A stretch of DNA of 64,000 bases, from assembly GCA_911728455.2 (NCBI GenBank), contig OU452219.1:12614397-12678396 (forward strand), given 5' to 3'. The notes beneath the pieces were generated by a model. The model was not told where the DNA came from. It did no database searches and saw only the letters and a list, made by a program, of their open reading frames with translations. Below, one piece after another: positions 11,601 to 24,486 of the stretch; the first letter of the stretch is position 1; each line of letters starts with the position of its first letter. The position numbers and the translations under genes are program-made. The stretch comes from Marthasterias glacialis. Taxonomy: Eukaryota; Echinodermata; Asteroidea; Forcipulatida; Asteriidae.

Positions 11601-14600
11601 GGTACACTAAACATTAACGTATAGTGGCCATCAGTAAATATTGGCGCCAAAATATGTTTGTGGCAAAAATATCGTCAGCTGGTGGTTAGGCCAAAGCATA
11701 CACAAAACGGCTGCGAATAAAAAAAAGCGTGCCTAGTCTAAATCCACAAGTGGATTTCAAGGAAATTAGCAATTTAGTGGCAGGGAAACTTCATCAACTT
11801 CAACACATGTATTTCAAAAATACTATTTGATTACAAGAACCCCACACTTGTGCTGGACGCATTCACAGACAGTATTACTGCAAGCCTGTGGTTGTATGCG
11901 AAGTTATTTTCAAGTTTAGAAGGGGGGCAACTTAGGGGCCAGTATGAACGTCAGGAACTTAGTAGGGTGCGGATTTCCCATTGTAATGAAATAGGTCCAG
12001 CATGTTGTCCGGGACCTATGTGCACACGTCAATGTGTATAGGCCCATTGGAACAAGATATTACATTCAGTACATCCGCTAATTGGGTTTTCCTCTGAAAG
12101 AACATAATTTTGAAAATCAAGAACCTACGTTAATGATGTTGTAAAATGTTCACAAACTTATCCTTGATGGAATTATTGAAACTGGCTGACAAATTATTAG
12201 TGAGATAACGGGGTATTAGTAGCATGGGGAATCTGAACAACCGTGTGGGCTGTTGTGAGGTTTAAAACTTAAATTGTCATGCGGAAGGAGAGAGAGAGAG
12301 TAGTGGGGGAGCAGTGGCGGCGCGCTCGGTACCCCCAATTTTTCTGTGCCCCACAGTTGTCAAAATCTTGGTCTTCATACTTTGATCGCTGTCAACAGAC
12401 TCATTTAGACAGTCTGTCAGGGAAAGGATCTGTATCAACCGTGCCCTGTTTTTAAACCTAGAAATGTCCCTTCACCTTTTCCCATTTTTAAAGAAACACT
12501 TCCCAGACAGAACATAAAGTTAGTTTTGATCGCGTAGAAAATAAATTGGCTTATAAATAACGGTGTCAAGCAGAAACCGCATCTAGGTTCAGGAAACGTA
12601 TTTTATAGGGCGCCCTCATGAGCTTCCCTGCCCATGTTGTCATTGTTTGGGAGTCATTTTGTGTTTTCGTGAGTACCATGGGAATGCAAAAGCTTTATTG
12701 GAATGGAAACAACTAGGGTTGGTTGTATTACTTTGTGGTTTCTGCTTTCAATGTCATATTTTAATACCTTACCTGGTGACTCTGGCTTTATTAAATCCCT
12801 CACGCCATAAAACGTCATGAAAAAAAACTATTTTTCAGCCTTCACGGCACCATTGGCTTGATGTATTATTTTTCAGCGTCGTCAGGCCACTATTTGGGCG
12901 TAGCCTCCTGCCCAAGCTGGCCGGTAATGCCTATAGCCAGCCCAGTCGGAAGTCTCGTCTCTCACTCACTCCTGCCACATCCAGCTCCAAAAAGCGCGAA
13001 TAAGGGTAAACAAATCAATAGGAAAAGCTGTACTCTACAGACAGATCTCCAAAGGGATGTATTTTGTCACTTTTGTCCATTCCTTTTTTTCTGACAGGAT
13101 TACTCTCTTAATGTAAAGGAGTGAAAAAACACTCTTTTTTTGTCCACCATACACTCTTGCTAAGAGCCATATGGCGGACAACTCTTTTTAGAGTGAAAAA
13201 CATGTATTTTCACTAGATTCAGAGTGAAATTCACTCCATTTTCACTCAAAAAAGAGTGGTGAAGAGTGAGTTTCACTCTTTTCACTCTTTCACATTTTAG
13301 AGAGTATATCAGACTACGTAAAGGTACAAAATAGCTTTAAGGAAATCTGTGTCTAGCCTAATGCGCAAACATTCATCGGTAATTATTACGGTTTAGAAGT
13401 AGCGTTGGTTTAGTTGTAGAATGCTTTCAATATTATCGAGTTATTGTCTAAGAGGTCAGTACAGGTATAGGAGTGGGAGGGGTCTTCTGGGGAAAAACTT
13501 TTTTAAGAAGCCCTTTAAATTCTTCATTGTGAAGATAGAAAGGTGATGTAATCTGGAATTCATAGCCAAGTTATATAGTGCTGAGTACAAACAAACAAAA
13601 TACACCACGTAGGCCAAGCATCAAACAGCTTTGTTTCCAGAAAAAAAGGTTTCTAGTCAAAACACCATGTCATGGGTACTGCGTAATGCGTAATAATGTC
13701 ACGTGTACTCTGACAAACACGACCCTGGTTCTTGTGGCCAAATCAAGGGCCTGGCCTGGCGCTGCGGGAACATTATCAGCGTTGACATTTTTAGCGCTGC
13801 GCGACTGAGAGCTATTTCGATTCGATCATTTTGATCAATTCGCGCAGAAATATATCTGTCAAAAGGTCAGGCTCGTTTTTCCATCAGCTCCATCAGACGA
13901 ACAGTTTTGTATCTGAAGCCAGAGCATTCGCGGAGACTTCAGGTTGCGCGATCCCAAATACTTTTTGAAGAGATGATGAGGCATGCCAGCATTTCGTTTC
14001 TGATAATGTCCCGCTTTCTGAAAACTTGTCCTGCAATGTGACAGTTTGTGATAGCTGTATATACTTCAATGACTAGACGAAGCTTATCTCATGCGTAGAC
14101 CTGCATAGGCCCAACATAAACTGTCTACAATCTGAATTAACTCGTCGCGAGCACGCGTGGTGAACAACACAGCCATAAGGCTGGTTGTCAGAGCTCAGAA
14201 AAAATGTATGTGCTTTCCTGCATGGAGGAATTTTCCACTGCTCATTGTGCATATACAGTGTGTATATAAATATATCTATATTCTAATGTGGATGTGTTTT
14301 AGACAGAGATAATTCAAAGTCTAAAAATACATTGTAAACCTCCTTCCAGTATTAACTACACTCGTTGGTTTCTGATTCTTTGGTTGATGAAGACTACACA
14401 AAACCTTACCTTTACGGTGTTACGGGGAAACGTACATACCAGCTTCTACAGGATAGTTAAACAATAGCCCCTTTTGTGTGCACAAACCGCTTTCAGTTTG
14501 AATCAATGATTGATTGTGGTTCCGGAGTGTCCAAAATGTAGCCTTGTTCAACGTCAACAATTATCCAGACCTATTATGTTAAGTCACCGGGGACCGGTTT

Positions 14601-17600
14601 CTCACAATAAAGCGCATGCCTCAATTAATGCAATCTGATTACAACGATTGGCTTAATATTATGCTAATTCCGTATTTATATTGTTGTATTGAAGACAGTG
14701 GGTCTACATTTTACATTATACAATCGTTGCAATCACCGGAGGGCACAGGCGCGTTTGAATTAGTTGCCATGGTGGCTGGTAATAAGCCATGTCTCCTAAC
14801 CAATCCCATGACGCCGGCTATGTGACGTCATCCATCAATCGTCCATTCAAAGGGGATGTATTCAATTGAGAGACTGGGGGCGAGTTAGAAGTGCTGTACA
14901 TCAACAACATGGTTTCTCCACGGCACAAGAAGCCATGGATAATGTCAGAAGTCAGTTTAACATAGATTTCGGATAATGTGCATTGGAAAATTCAGCACAC
15001 ACTTCGAGCCCAATATGGTGTCTTTATTGCATGTATAAATAGCGCAATAGCATGTAAAAATAGAACACTCTGATGACTCGCCAAGAAAATGCAGATCCTT
15101 CTATACCCTGACGAGTTTAATTGTTCATGTCCAGAGCATGAAATGATGTGACGCACTCTCCGTGATGCTGGAAGTTTCGGGCTATGTTTGGGGTGTAAGC
15201 CACTCTGCGCCTATTTTAACCAATGAGAGTGGTGTTCACTCGAGTTCAAGGATGTGAAACGTCTGACGTAAAAAAAAAAAAAAAAATTGCCACTTTAAAT
15301 GGACTGGTTTGCGTTTTGTTTTGTCCGATTTTCACATAAGTGACATTTTAGAGGGAGAAAACCTATCATTATAGTCTGTCAAGCTTTTAATTGCTTATGA
15401 TTGTTTTCTTTGAGAGTTTAATATTTTCCAGGTACCTGTCTCACCATGACGTGATCTCTATTGTCTGTGTTTCTTCGTGTTATAATCTGTATTCGAGCTC
15501 ATTGTCTTAAAGGCATCCGCTTGACCCAAGTGTCTGTATCGGTCGTTCTGACAGGATGGTGAAAACCTTTTGTTTACATACGCTGAAAAGTTAAAGGTCA
15601 AATTTAAAGATGTCTTGCAATTACAGTTACATGGCCCGATTTTCGCAAAAATATTTTGTTTGTTTGTTAGTTGGGTTATTGGGTTGTTTGTTTGTTTGTT
15701 TGTTTGTTTGTTTGTTTGTTTGTTTGTTTGTTTGTTTGTTTGTTTGTTTGTTTGTTTGTTTGTTTGTTTGTTTGTTTGTTTGTTTGTTTGTTTGTTTGTT
15801 TGTTTGTTTGTTTGTTTGTTTGTTTGTTGGGTTGTTAGTTTTATTGTATTTATTTGTTTTGAGGGGGGTATACTGGCACTTGTGAAAATACCGAAATTCT
15901 AAAACGCAAACCGTAAATTCATCATCCCGCGCGACAGCCAGACCAAACAGAAACCATGAGGGCGAATTAGGTCTACCCTTCTCGAATGTCATCACATTCA
16001 TACGCCAATACTGATGGCTTTATTTAAGTGGTTCTGTTTAAATCCTTGATTTAACTTTTATCCACTTTCAGAGCATTATAACTAAATTAAGTGATTTCCT
16101 TCTTCTTTGTGTACACAGAAAACAAGCCATGTCCAGTGAAAGAGAGCAAGGGTACAGAGTTCGTGGTGGGCTTCATGGAAACAATGTCTCCATCAGTCAA
16201 CCCTCGACTCTACATTATCGGTGCATCCACTCGCTCAACACGCGTCACCATTCAATCCCAAACAATTGGTGAAATCACTCGGATGATATCTCACGAATCA
16301 CGGGTCAAGGTAATCGACGGATCCAGGGCGTCCGCTATACTCGTCACAGCTGATCACGACGTAACGGTCTACGGCGTGGAAGAGGGCAACTCGATGGATT
16401 CCTTCTTGGCCCTGCCGACCGACGCATTGGGAACGGAATATTATGTTGTGTCGTACAGTATATCCCCGCGCTTGGAAAGGTCGCAAAGAAAATCTCAGTT
16501 TATGATATTAGGAGTTTTGAGTGATACCACAGTAGATATCACGCTATCGGGTTCGGTGGAGCATGAGGGACGAAGATACTGGCGAGGAGACCACATCAGA
16601 CTGACCCTGGATCGACTGCAGTCTGTACATTTCGCCAGTGAAGACGACGATCTGACGGGCACTCGTATAGTCGCCAGCAGGAAAATCGGCGTTCTCTCCG
16701 GCAGCAAATGTGCCGATGTGCCCGTCGGCATGCGGTACTGTGATCACCTAGTGGAGATGCTTATTCCTGTCAACAGTTGGGGGATGAACTTCATCACTTC
16801 GCCTCTGTATGGGAGAACGAGTGGCGATGCGTTCCGCGTCATGGCCGCCCGGGATGGGACGATAGTCACGGCGTCGATGTACGGCAGTGCCACGCTCGAT
16901 GCCGGAAAGTACCTCGAGATGGAAATCATGTCGAACTCGAGTCGAACCATCACTGCAGATAAACCGATCATAGTCGTGCAGTACAGCCTGGGAGGAGACG
17001 CAGACCAGACCAAAGGCGACCCCTTTATGATGATTGTGCCTGCCATCGAGCAATACGCCAACAATGCCGTGTTCTTTACCATCGAGTCATCGTACTCTCA
17101 GCAGATGTTAACTAACTACGCAAATGTGATTGTGGAATGTCAGTATGCCAGAGGTCTGGAACACAATCTATTCGAAGTTCCAAACTCTTCCTTCAGTAGG
17201 CTCGCTCGGTTACGGCACACAATGAACGGCCGCGAGTACTGCACTGCCCAGATGAACCTGGCCAACGGAGTACACTTTCTACGGGGCGCTTCTCCTGACG
17301 AGAACTTCTCGCTGACGCTGTACGGTATGGGAATCACCGAGGGCGCCATTGCCTACGGTATGCCTGCTGGACTGAGACTGCCTGATAACGAATGCGAATC
17401 TGGCCTCCCGATTAGCCCAGACACATCCACACTGCTGATTACTGACGAAGTCAAACCCACGGGGAAAGCTCCAACAATCTTCGTCAACCAGGAAGGAGTC
17501 TTCGTTATTCCACCCTCGACTGGTCCGTCTGTGAACGAGATCCCCTCCCGTCAACCTTCCTCGGGGAAGTACCTCACCCTAGCCGTGTTTGTCGCTCTCT

Positions 17601-18643
17601 TCTCGCTCATAACCATATTCATCCTTGTGGTGTACATAGTCATTTTGAGGAGGCGTATTCGCAAGCTTGAAGCAGAGCGCAAAGTGTACAGCCGCATGCA
17701 GCTTAGCCCTGTGATGGTAGGTGCCGATGGCTACATCGGCTTGGATGGCAGTCAGCACCCCGAGAGAGACTACATGCCACTCAACAACCCACAGGGTGTT
17801 TGGCGTCTAGGTAGGATGCGACGTACAGGGAGATCACCTACAGGTGTCCCATATGTGGCCAACACGGCCATAAACACCAACTCCAACGGTATATCGCATA
17901 TATCCGAACCGACACTAGTACCCAACAACAGGAATAGCTTACACGGAGTAGGAGCTAGGAGGAAGACCAGTGCTCCCGATGCTCAGTCCCGTACAATAAG
18001 TGTCGACAGTACCCATGCACTACGCTTCAGCCGTCGTCACAGTAGTCAGGAAACGGTGAGCATTAGCAGTCGCCACAGTAGCTCAGGGAGCTCCCCGCCT
18101 TTACCGAGTCGCCAAGGCAGTATTACCGAGAGGCAGAACGGTGCATTACCGGCGACACCTGAGAGCAGTGGCACCCAGGTGACTCGTAAGCAGAGCTTTC
18201 AAGAGCTCCACGACATCGCTGAATGCCCGGACAAGGAGCCACCGCCCAGGACCAGTCACTTGGTGCGGAGCGCCAGTCAACCGTCGTACCAATCCTCTTT
18301 TGTCAAATCAAACGGCCCAAAGGTTTACTACTCGGTGCCCAAGAATAACAGGCCAGTCAACCTGTACGAACGGCCGAGAAAACGTTCAAGCAGCGTCGAG
18401 GAGCCGTCACCGTTGATATTTTCGATGAAGGAGTCGCTGTTAAAACACGATGACGGTTACATGAGCATGAGGGACCACAGAACTTCAGTCTCGAGCCAGG
18501 GCAGCTCAAATTTGTCCCTCAGCTCCAGCCCAGTTGCGGTATCACCACCCGAGAAACCGTATCCGTTCGATCCTGAGGAAGTTACGAATACTGGAATCGA
18601 TACTGCCGAGACAGATTCAACCGACTATACAGAACTGTTTTAA
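8547..18643 (+). CDS. IgGFc-binding-type single-pass membrane receptor (complete, 2 exons)
   Basis: Exons 8547-8625 and 16119-18643, joined in frame (phase 1, GTGAGT donor, tttgtgtacacag acceptor), give about 867 residues. Residues 1-25 are a hydrophobic signal peptide. Residues about 35-450 carry the hallmarks of the IgGFc-binding N-terminal domain: KGTEFVVGF, CADVP (C224), CDHL (C234), WGMNF, and F-R-V followed by D-G-T. One transmembrane helix (about 512-537) is followed by RRRIRK. The 330-residue cytoplasmic tail is rich in Ser/Arg and has YxxM-like tyrosine motifs at Y550 (YSRM) and Y807 (YMSM), and YMPL at Y578. The domain family is known from mucin-like and Fc-binding secreted proteins; a receptor form with a signalling-type tail is my reading. 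An in-frame TAA at 8502 makes the ATG at 8547 the first usable start. No homologue is named because the domain is widely duplicated. Confidence 0.88.
9385..9660 (+). repeat. Dispersed repeat family B, copy 2
   Basis: Matches 6395-6630 and 34395-34650: 'gaaaatagtgaaaaaccgtg', 'cacttttcag', 'tcttcaaattctat', then 'tcgactttgacagt'. Lies inside receptor intron 1. Confidence 0.65.
13101..13306. mobile_element. MITE with ACTCTC terminal inverted repeats, copy 1
   Basis: Left end 'ctctcttaatgtaaagga' and right end 'cacattttagagag' are imperfect inverted repeats, each flanked by TA. The interior is a series of 'agagtgaaaa'/'ttttcactct' palindromic blocks. A second copy with the same order and about the same length is at 62991-63235. 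It has no coding capacity and is non-autonomous. The TA duplication would fit Tc1/mariner-type mobilisation, which is inference. Confidence 0.75.
15685..15828. repeat. (TTTG)n microsatellite, about 36 units
   Basis: Near-perfect TTTG tetranucleotide array in receptor intron 1. Because 4 is not a multiple of 3 and the unit lacks stops, it creates open frames reading FVCL or TNKQ repeats on both strands; these are artefacts and not genes. A shorter interrupted TTTG tract is at about 31305-31380. Confidence 0.95.
16119..18643 (+). CDS. Exon 2 of the IgGFc-binding-type receptor (ectodomain, TM, tail)
   Basis: A single 2.5-kb exon encodes everything after the signal peptide, ending TAA at 18641-18643 after DSTDYTELF. 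GC content is clearly higher than in the flanks, consistent with real coding sequence. Confidence 0.9.
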
Positions 18644-18782
18644 ACGATGACTACGTTTTTTATATTGTGAACTGTTTCGATAACTAACTGCCAAGGTGCC
18701 TTAAATTTCTTCGGAAGTACACGTGTATGCAAATATTATCGGATGTTGAAATAATGTCGTCATGGCTTTACATTGGTGTCCT

Positions 18783-18788
18783 AATAAA
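18783..18788 (+). terminator. Poly(A) signal AATAAA
   Basis: Canonical AATAAA 140 bp after the receptor stop codon, followed by a T/C-rich (TTTC)n tract near 18797-18815. Confidence 0.65.
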
Positions 18789-18819
18789 AAAGTTCTTTCT
18801 TTCTTTCTTTCTTTTTTAA

Positions 18820-21800
18820 TTCACTCATTAGCATCAAATTGTAAACGCGAAAGTGAAGAAACTTGTCCACTTTACCACAACCATCAGTAGATCAACTTCA
18901 AAACAATAGCTTTACAAATAAAAATTACTTCATAAAACTAACTAAAACGGTAAACAAAATATATCGCAGGGCAATCGGACTTAATATTTTGAGAATTTCT
19001 ATTCAAGAAAACACCGTCAATAAAAACAAAAGGTGGACGTGAAGGGACAGCAAGTGCAAAATAAAAGCAAAACAAAATTGAAAGGATGAGCCAGTTCCAT
19101 GAGTGTCATAATGCAAGCAGAAATACTTGAACTTGTGAAAACAATTCTCCATCGAATCCACCGAAACAGATTAAAATCGAAAGCTGTGACCCATCTAAAC
19201 ACTCAGTCCAGTCGTTCAGAAAATGGAAGCGGCTTCTCATCTCACTTTAAGGAAGTACTTTTACCCCGAAATTCTCCACAAAACGAAACAACGCTGTCGA
19301 CCGATATTCTCAGAAGTAGCCAGTCTTTCAGATCGTGTCAGCACCCGAATTGAGGTTGCAAATACAGGAAGCAGAAGTTTGGCTCGCAGTAGCAGTGCTG
19401 TAGGCCTACCCTAACTTGGAACGATTACATCCTTGGCGTTTGGAGGAACAAATTGATTCAGTCCATTCGTTAGTCAATAACAGGCTACATCCGAATCAAG
19501 CAGCTTTGGCTTCGGCTATATGGCCGCTGGCTGCAACAAGGACTGTTCGGTGTTCAAGCCATAGCCACATAAAAAGCCATTCATCCAGACACTGCTATAA
19601 CATCATTCAACCAGCCATCGAAAATGTCATCAAACTGACTGGGTGTCCGGAGGGAGGAGTGCGACTCTATGCACCCTTCTTCCAGGCATACGTAAAGTAG
19701 GCCTACGTTTTTCCGGTAAACAGAGGGTCGCAAGCAATAAAATTGCTCCTGACAAAAAAAACAGATTTTTGTTGCTAGAATTACACTGGAGACATTTTTC
19801 CCATTCCCATGCAGAATTTAACCTTCTTACAATGACGTATGAATGGCAGAAAACCGATCAGGCTCTCACGTCCAGTTTCTTGAAACACAATTTTGCTCAT
19901 GAGTTGCTGACGCCCTTTCTCCAATAAAGCTTCAGTTGCGTCATTCCACGGTGCGCACGACGTTAGTGTTCATGTTGTCGACAAAGCAATGAAAATGGAC
20001 AATAATTATTTGTTTTATTTCCCCCATGAATTGTCCACTCCTCGTTCAAGCAAACACTTCATGCGACTAACCTGTCAACATTTTTTAATGTGTGGTCATG
20101 TTTTTGAGGGGGGGATGTTGCATACTCAGAGATTTCCTCACACATTTCATTATTTCGCGTGATTGTTTTCCCCCTTGATCTCCATAATGCAAGGAGACCA
20201 TGAAAGTTGTCTCCTAACACAGTTAGTATACCCATTCTCAACCTCGTCAGCTGTTCCGATGACTCAACACATAAGCAAGGAAGAGAGTTGTTAACGAAAG
20301 CCCAATACATACAGACAAAGGTCCCAATTAAACACACGCCGTCAAAGTCATCCCCTTTAATCAGTTTAATCTGGCAAATAATTGGTATTGTTCGCAGTTA
20401 AATAATGTAATTACGAGACGGGGGGCGGTCAATTAGGGCGTCCCTTGTTTTATTCTTTGGTTCCCGTAATTATTTCCCACTTGTAGAGGGGCCACTTGGT
20501 CCCAACCAAAAAAAAATCGAAGAAGGGAAAAAAAAACATTTATCTGCTTATTATGCTCTTTGTTCTGGAGTTGTTTATTCCCACCAGTTTCCTGATTTAT
20601 GACTGATGGGAAAAACACGCTAAACATGGGGGTGGTTTTTTTTACCACTGTTGAACTCGGGCTTACTTGTTTAGTAATATTAATGACAATTAATCTGTTT
20701 CTCACTTAGTTCTGTAATCTGAAGTCTCGTCAGTTTTTGGTAGCAATGTTTAAAATATCTTAGACCTTACTTTGTGAACTAAATAAATGGGGTGCATTAC
20801 ACTGTCAAAATCTTATGAATTGTCATTATTTTTCTCATACAACATATTATGATGTAAGTTATGCTAAAAAGGTGTACGCAAATCTATGACAACCACAACA
20901 GATATTAAAATGCATTGTTTGAGTTCCACAAAAACAGTGATTAGTGTTTTTAAAAGTTTATCTAATGGAGTCGCACCTCATAAACAGCCCAAAGGGAAGT
21001 AAAGCACAAGTTATTTTGTACAAATAGTTCACACATAACCTCCAGCTTTCAATAGAGGGGGCATCAAAATGTAAACAAGGGTCACGTGGTCTCGAAGCCT
21101 CAATTTAACAATTGAACAAAGAAAAACGCATCAACTTGTTTATTTCTTGAGAATACAATAAATTGTGACAAATAAGAAATGCTCAAGGATTCTCAAGATT
21201 TAATACAGTATTGTGTCGGGCAAGGTATATAGCAGTTGCTACAAGAAGTGTAGCATGTTTTATTGTACATATTTGTATTTCTTATTGTGAAAGCTTAGGC
21301 CTATTTAAAGTACTCCGTATTGCAACTTCACTATGCAATGAACATGATTGAGTAAACAGTACATTGTGTAGAGTTTATTTTATAAGGTAACAACGATAAT
21401 GATTGTTATCACTGTAAAAGGACAGCCTGCTTTGAAGTGTGTTTTTTGTGTTGAACCATACAAAAAATTACTTGAATTCATGCGGGACATGGAAACGATG
21501 CAGGATTAATGAGTACTGAAAGTTTCAGTAATGACCCCAGTATATAAATGTAAACTTTCGTAAAATTTTCTAATATTTGTTTTCGTTTTTTTTCTGGTGA
21601 GCAGGTATAGATATGACAGTTAGCAGAAACGTTGTTTACAAAGTTAAGTAAACGCTACTGAACACAATGTCCCTTGCTCTATATTGGGGTAGATGCAGTG
21701 TGCTTCGGGGGGGGGGGGAGAGGAGTTGTCTTTGCATTCTACGGTAGAAGGAAAAAATGTTTTCGCTTAAAAACTTATACGTTTTATTTTTGCTGTTGCT

Positions 21801-22080
21801 GTTGTTGTTTTTGTGTCGACTAGTGGGGATGCAATGCATGTTACCTCATTACTTATTCTCAACATAATTTTAGGAGTTTCAAACATTGCTGTATCAGCCC
21901 AGAGTCTTTACAAAAATTACAACACGATATCATTTATAGGGTAGGTTAGGGTTACGGGTGAGAGGTATGACCTTCTTACTATGTCCTAATGCCTGATTTG
22001 TTTTACGGACCATACCATCAATAAACCAATGGCTCAAGACTTGCATGTTGGGTCAACACAAAACAGAGTTATAAAAGATG
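18820..22080. other. Intergenic region between the receptor gene and the 6.3-kb element
   Basis: No gene could be supported. A cluster of overlapping open frames at 19099-19927 has no start, splice or domain pattern that I recognise; it could be decayed coding sequence or chance. The rest is AT-rich and unremarkable. Confidence 0.5.
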
Positions 22081-22084
22081 TTAA

Positions 22085-22350
22085 TTTTTTACATCGGGGA
22101 TAAAGAATATTATTTGTGTTTTTACCCATACGCCGATGTGTGTTAAGCACTGTATACTCGGTACTTTCCGAGTCCTGTGAAAAAAATATATATCCACAGG
22201 CATAGGCGGGGGACATGGGTTCGAATCCCAACACAGGATTAAGCCTGTGTTTTGGGGTTTTTTTTCACAGGACTCGGGAAAGTACTGAGTAAACAGTGCT
22301 TAACACACACGGTGTATGGGTAAAAACACAAATAATACGAAAAAGAATGT
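22085..22350. repeat. Inverted pair of SINE tails flanking a B box
   Basis: Left arm about 22110-22190 ('attatttgtg..acccatac', 'gtgttaagcactgt', 'gagtcctgtgaaaaaa') is mirrored by 22262-22346. The centre holds 'gggttcgaatccca', a pol III B box (near 22217). The body sequence is the same as in the SINE at 7255-7455. Confidence 0.65.
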
Positions 22351-23531
22351 TTGTAAAAAAAAAAATGAAAATTAAACACTGACCCGGGAAACGAGTCGGG
22401 CCAACCCTTGAACCTGGTCAATTGTGACTCGGGAGATTTCGATTGCATTGGAGTTGCATTGTCACTCATTAGACCATTCTATCCGTTATCCTTTTACTTA
22501 ATTCACGTTTAACTTTTCTGTTTTATTTATTCATTTTGAAGGAATTTTGTACATATATAAAACATTGCCTTTGTATTTTTATATTTTGGCGAAGATTATT
22601 AAAAGTACCGGTATAATATTGCTATTAACTATAAAGAATCGTTTCCATTCGTGGTTGTCAGTTTTTGGGTTTTTTTTCGTTTCAAACATAGGGAATCTAT
22701 AATGAGCTCATGACATATACCGGTGACATGAAAGACCCAATAATGCTTTTAACAAGCCACCCCCCAGTTCCCAGCATATCTTCACCCCGCCCCCGCAATA
22801 CCCCCTCACCCCCACCCCCAATGATGTGCGTAGACGATTTTACCGTATTAGAGGATGCTTTCATTATACGACCTAGTATAGAATTTGCACAGCTGGCACA
22901 GCGGTGAACATCCATTGACTTCAGTCTTGGGATATGGGGGGAAACATTTTCGAACACACCCATTCACGGTTGTTGCTTGTCGAGGGGAGATTATAAGGCG
23001 ATTATTATGGGTTTTTCCCCGCAGTTTTCTTAGCTTTACAGGATGCATTAAGAATTCTCTATATGATGGGCGTAAATCTGTTGTGGTCTACTGCAAATAG
23101 CAATGGTTTCCTGATTTACTTAAACAAAGTATAATCCGTTTGGAATATATATGTCCTACTTTTGCCTTGACACGGTGCCAGGCTTGATGAACATTTGGGT
23201 TGTTGTGATCATGATGAAGACGCAGAATGTACAAATCCAGTTCGAATAACGAATCCATTTTTTTCTTTTGTTTTTTACTTACTATGTTTTTGTCATGATT
23301 TTTTATTGCATTTTATCAAATTTTATTTCCTTAAATTTATCGAGAGCTACACTGTAAAAACGCTGGGTAAAAATAATTGGGTAAAATTTTTTTTACCAAC
23401 TTTTGGTGAATATTGATCACTTTGTTGGTACAATTTGAAAATATTTAACCAACTCATATGCGTTGAGTTGGTCAACGCTTAAACTACCATTAGTTGGGTA
23501 ACTGTATCTATTTATTGGGTAACTAGTTTAA

Positions 23532-24010
23532 GCCCAACTGAGATGGTTGATGCCACCCTAGATGTTGGGACTTTGGGGAAAATTGACACCATCTCTTGGT
23601 GAAAATATTTTGCCGTTATTTATTGACCAACAGATAGTCTACTGTTCTCCATCCTATTGGGTGAAATGCCTATAGGTTTAAATTACCCAACCGAGATGGT
23701 TGATGCCACCCTACTTGTTGGGACTGTGGAACAAATCTATACCATCTCTTGGTGAAAATAATTGGCCGTTATTTATTGACCAACGGATGATCTGTTGTTC
23801 TCCATCCGAATTGGGTGAACTGTAGACTTAGGCCTACCCAACAACCGAGATGGTTAATGCATCCTTACTTGTTTGGGAGTGTGGAACAAACTTACACCAT
23901 CTGTTGGTGAAAATGGCCGTTATTTATTGACCAACGGATCTCCATTCTATTGGGTGAACTGTCTGTTGGTTCATATAACCCAACCGAAATGGCCTCCCAA
24001 GTTGTTGGGA
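23532..24010. repeat. Left subterminal tandem array (about 153-bp unit)
   Basis: The marker 'gagatgg' (after 'cccaac') recurs at about 23540, 23693, 23847 and, as 'gaaatgg', 23986, giving spacings of about 153, 154 and 139 bp. Each unit also contains 'ttgttggga', 'caccatctcttggtgaaaat' and 'tattgaccaac.gat'. Short GTTGG/CCAAC palindromes lie throughout. Confidence 0.8.
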
Positions 24011-24404
24011 TAGACTTACAACATTATTATGTGAGACTAAAATCTATAAGTAATATAATAATAATCAAAGCACTTATTATTAGCGTTCTTATGCAAAGGT
24101 ATCGCAACGCTTTACATTAATGTATTATAATGATTGTGGTAATTACATTTTATAGTGCGGCCACGATAACTTGGATGTGTTCCAAAAAATAAGTAAATAT
24201 CTTCTCTACGAGATGGGAAAATCTCGAATTTTTGCACTTTTTAAGTGTTTTTTTTAACCATCAGATTGGGAGAATGCAGTGGAAAATTCCAATGCCATCA
24301 CACAGCGTGCCAAACAAAGCGCGCGACGCGCTTTGCCGCCGACTAGCTGGTGTTAAAAATAAAAGCAAAGCCGTACGTATATGTACTTGTGTAGCACTAG
24401 CAGA

Positions 24405-24486
24405 ATGGAGGCGGTCATGGTGGACAAGTCAGTTGGTGATTTACTAGAATCATGGGGAGTAGGACATCTGTTGAATGTTTTTGAAG
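24405..24486 (+). CDS. Exon 1 of the repeat-borne gene (SAM-like N-terminus)
   Basis: ATG preceded by 'gcagaatgg', 27 codons, then GTATGT at 24487 (phase 1). A GC-richer stretch with 'gcgcgcgacgcgc' at about 24320 lies just upstream and may be the promoter. Confidence 0.55.

Larger units (their letters stand above)
8626..16118 (+). other. Intron 1 of the receptor gene (7.5 kb)
   Basis: Non-coding as far as can be seen. It contains a family B repeat (9385-9660), an ACTCTTTT-type MITE (13101-13306) and a long TTTG microsatellite (15685-15828). No internal exon with matching phase-1 junctions was found by eye. Confidence 0.75.

Noticed and set aside
15570-16001. Open frames reading FVCL or TNKQ repeats on both strands
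   Set aside because: They are produced by the TTTG microsatellite, which has no stop codon in any frame; no start, splice or domain evidence.
23532-24010. CRISPR-like or satellite array
   Set aside because: Units are about 153 bp, contiguous and without spacers, in an animal genome; they are subterminal repeats of the 6.3-kb unit.
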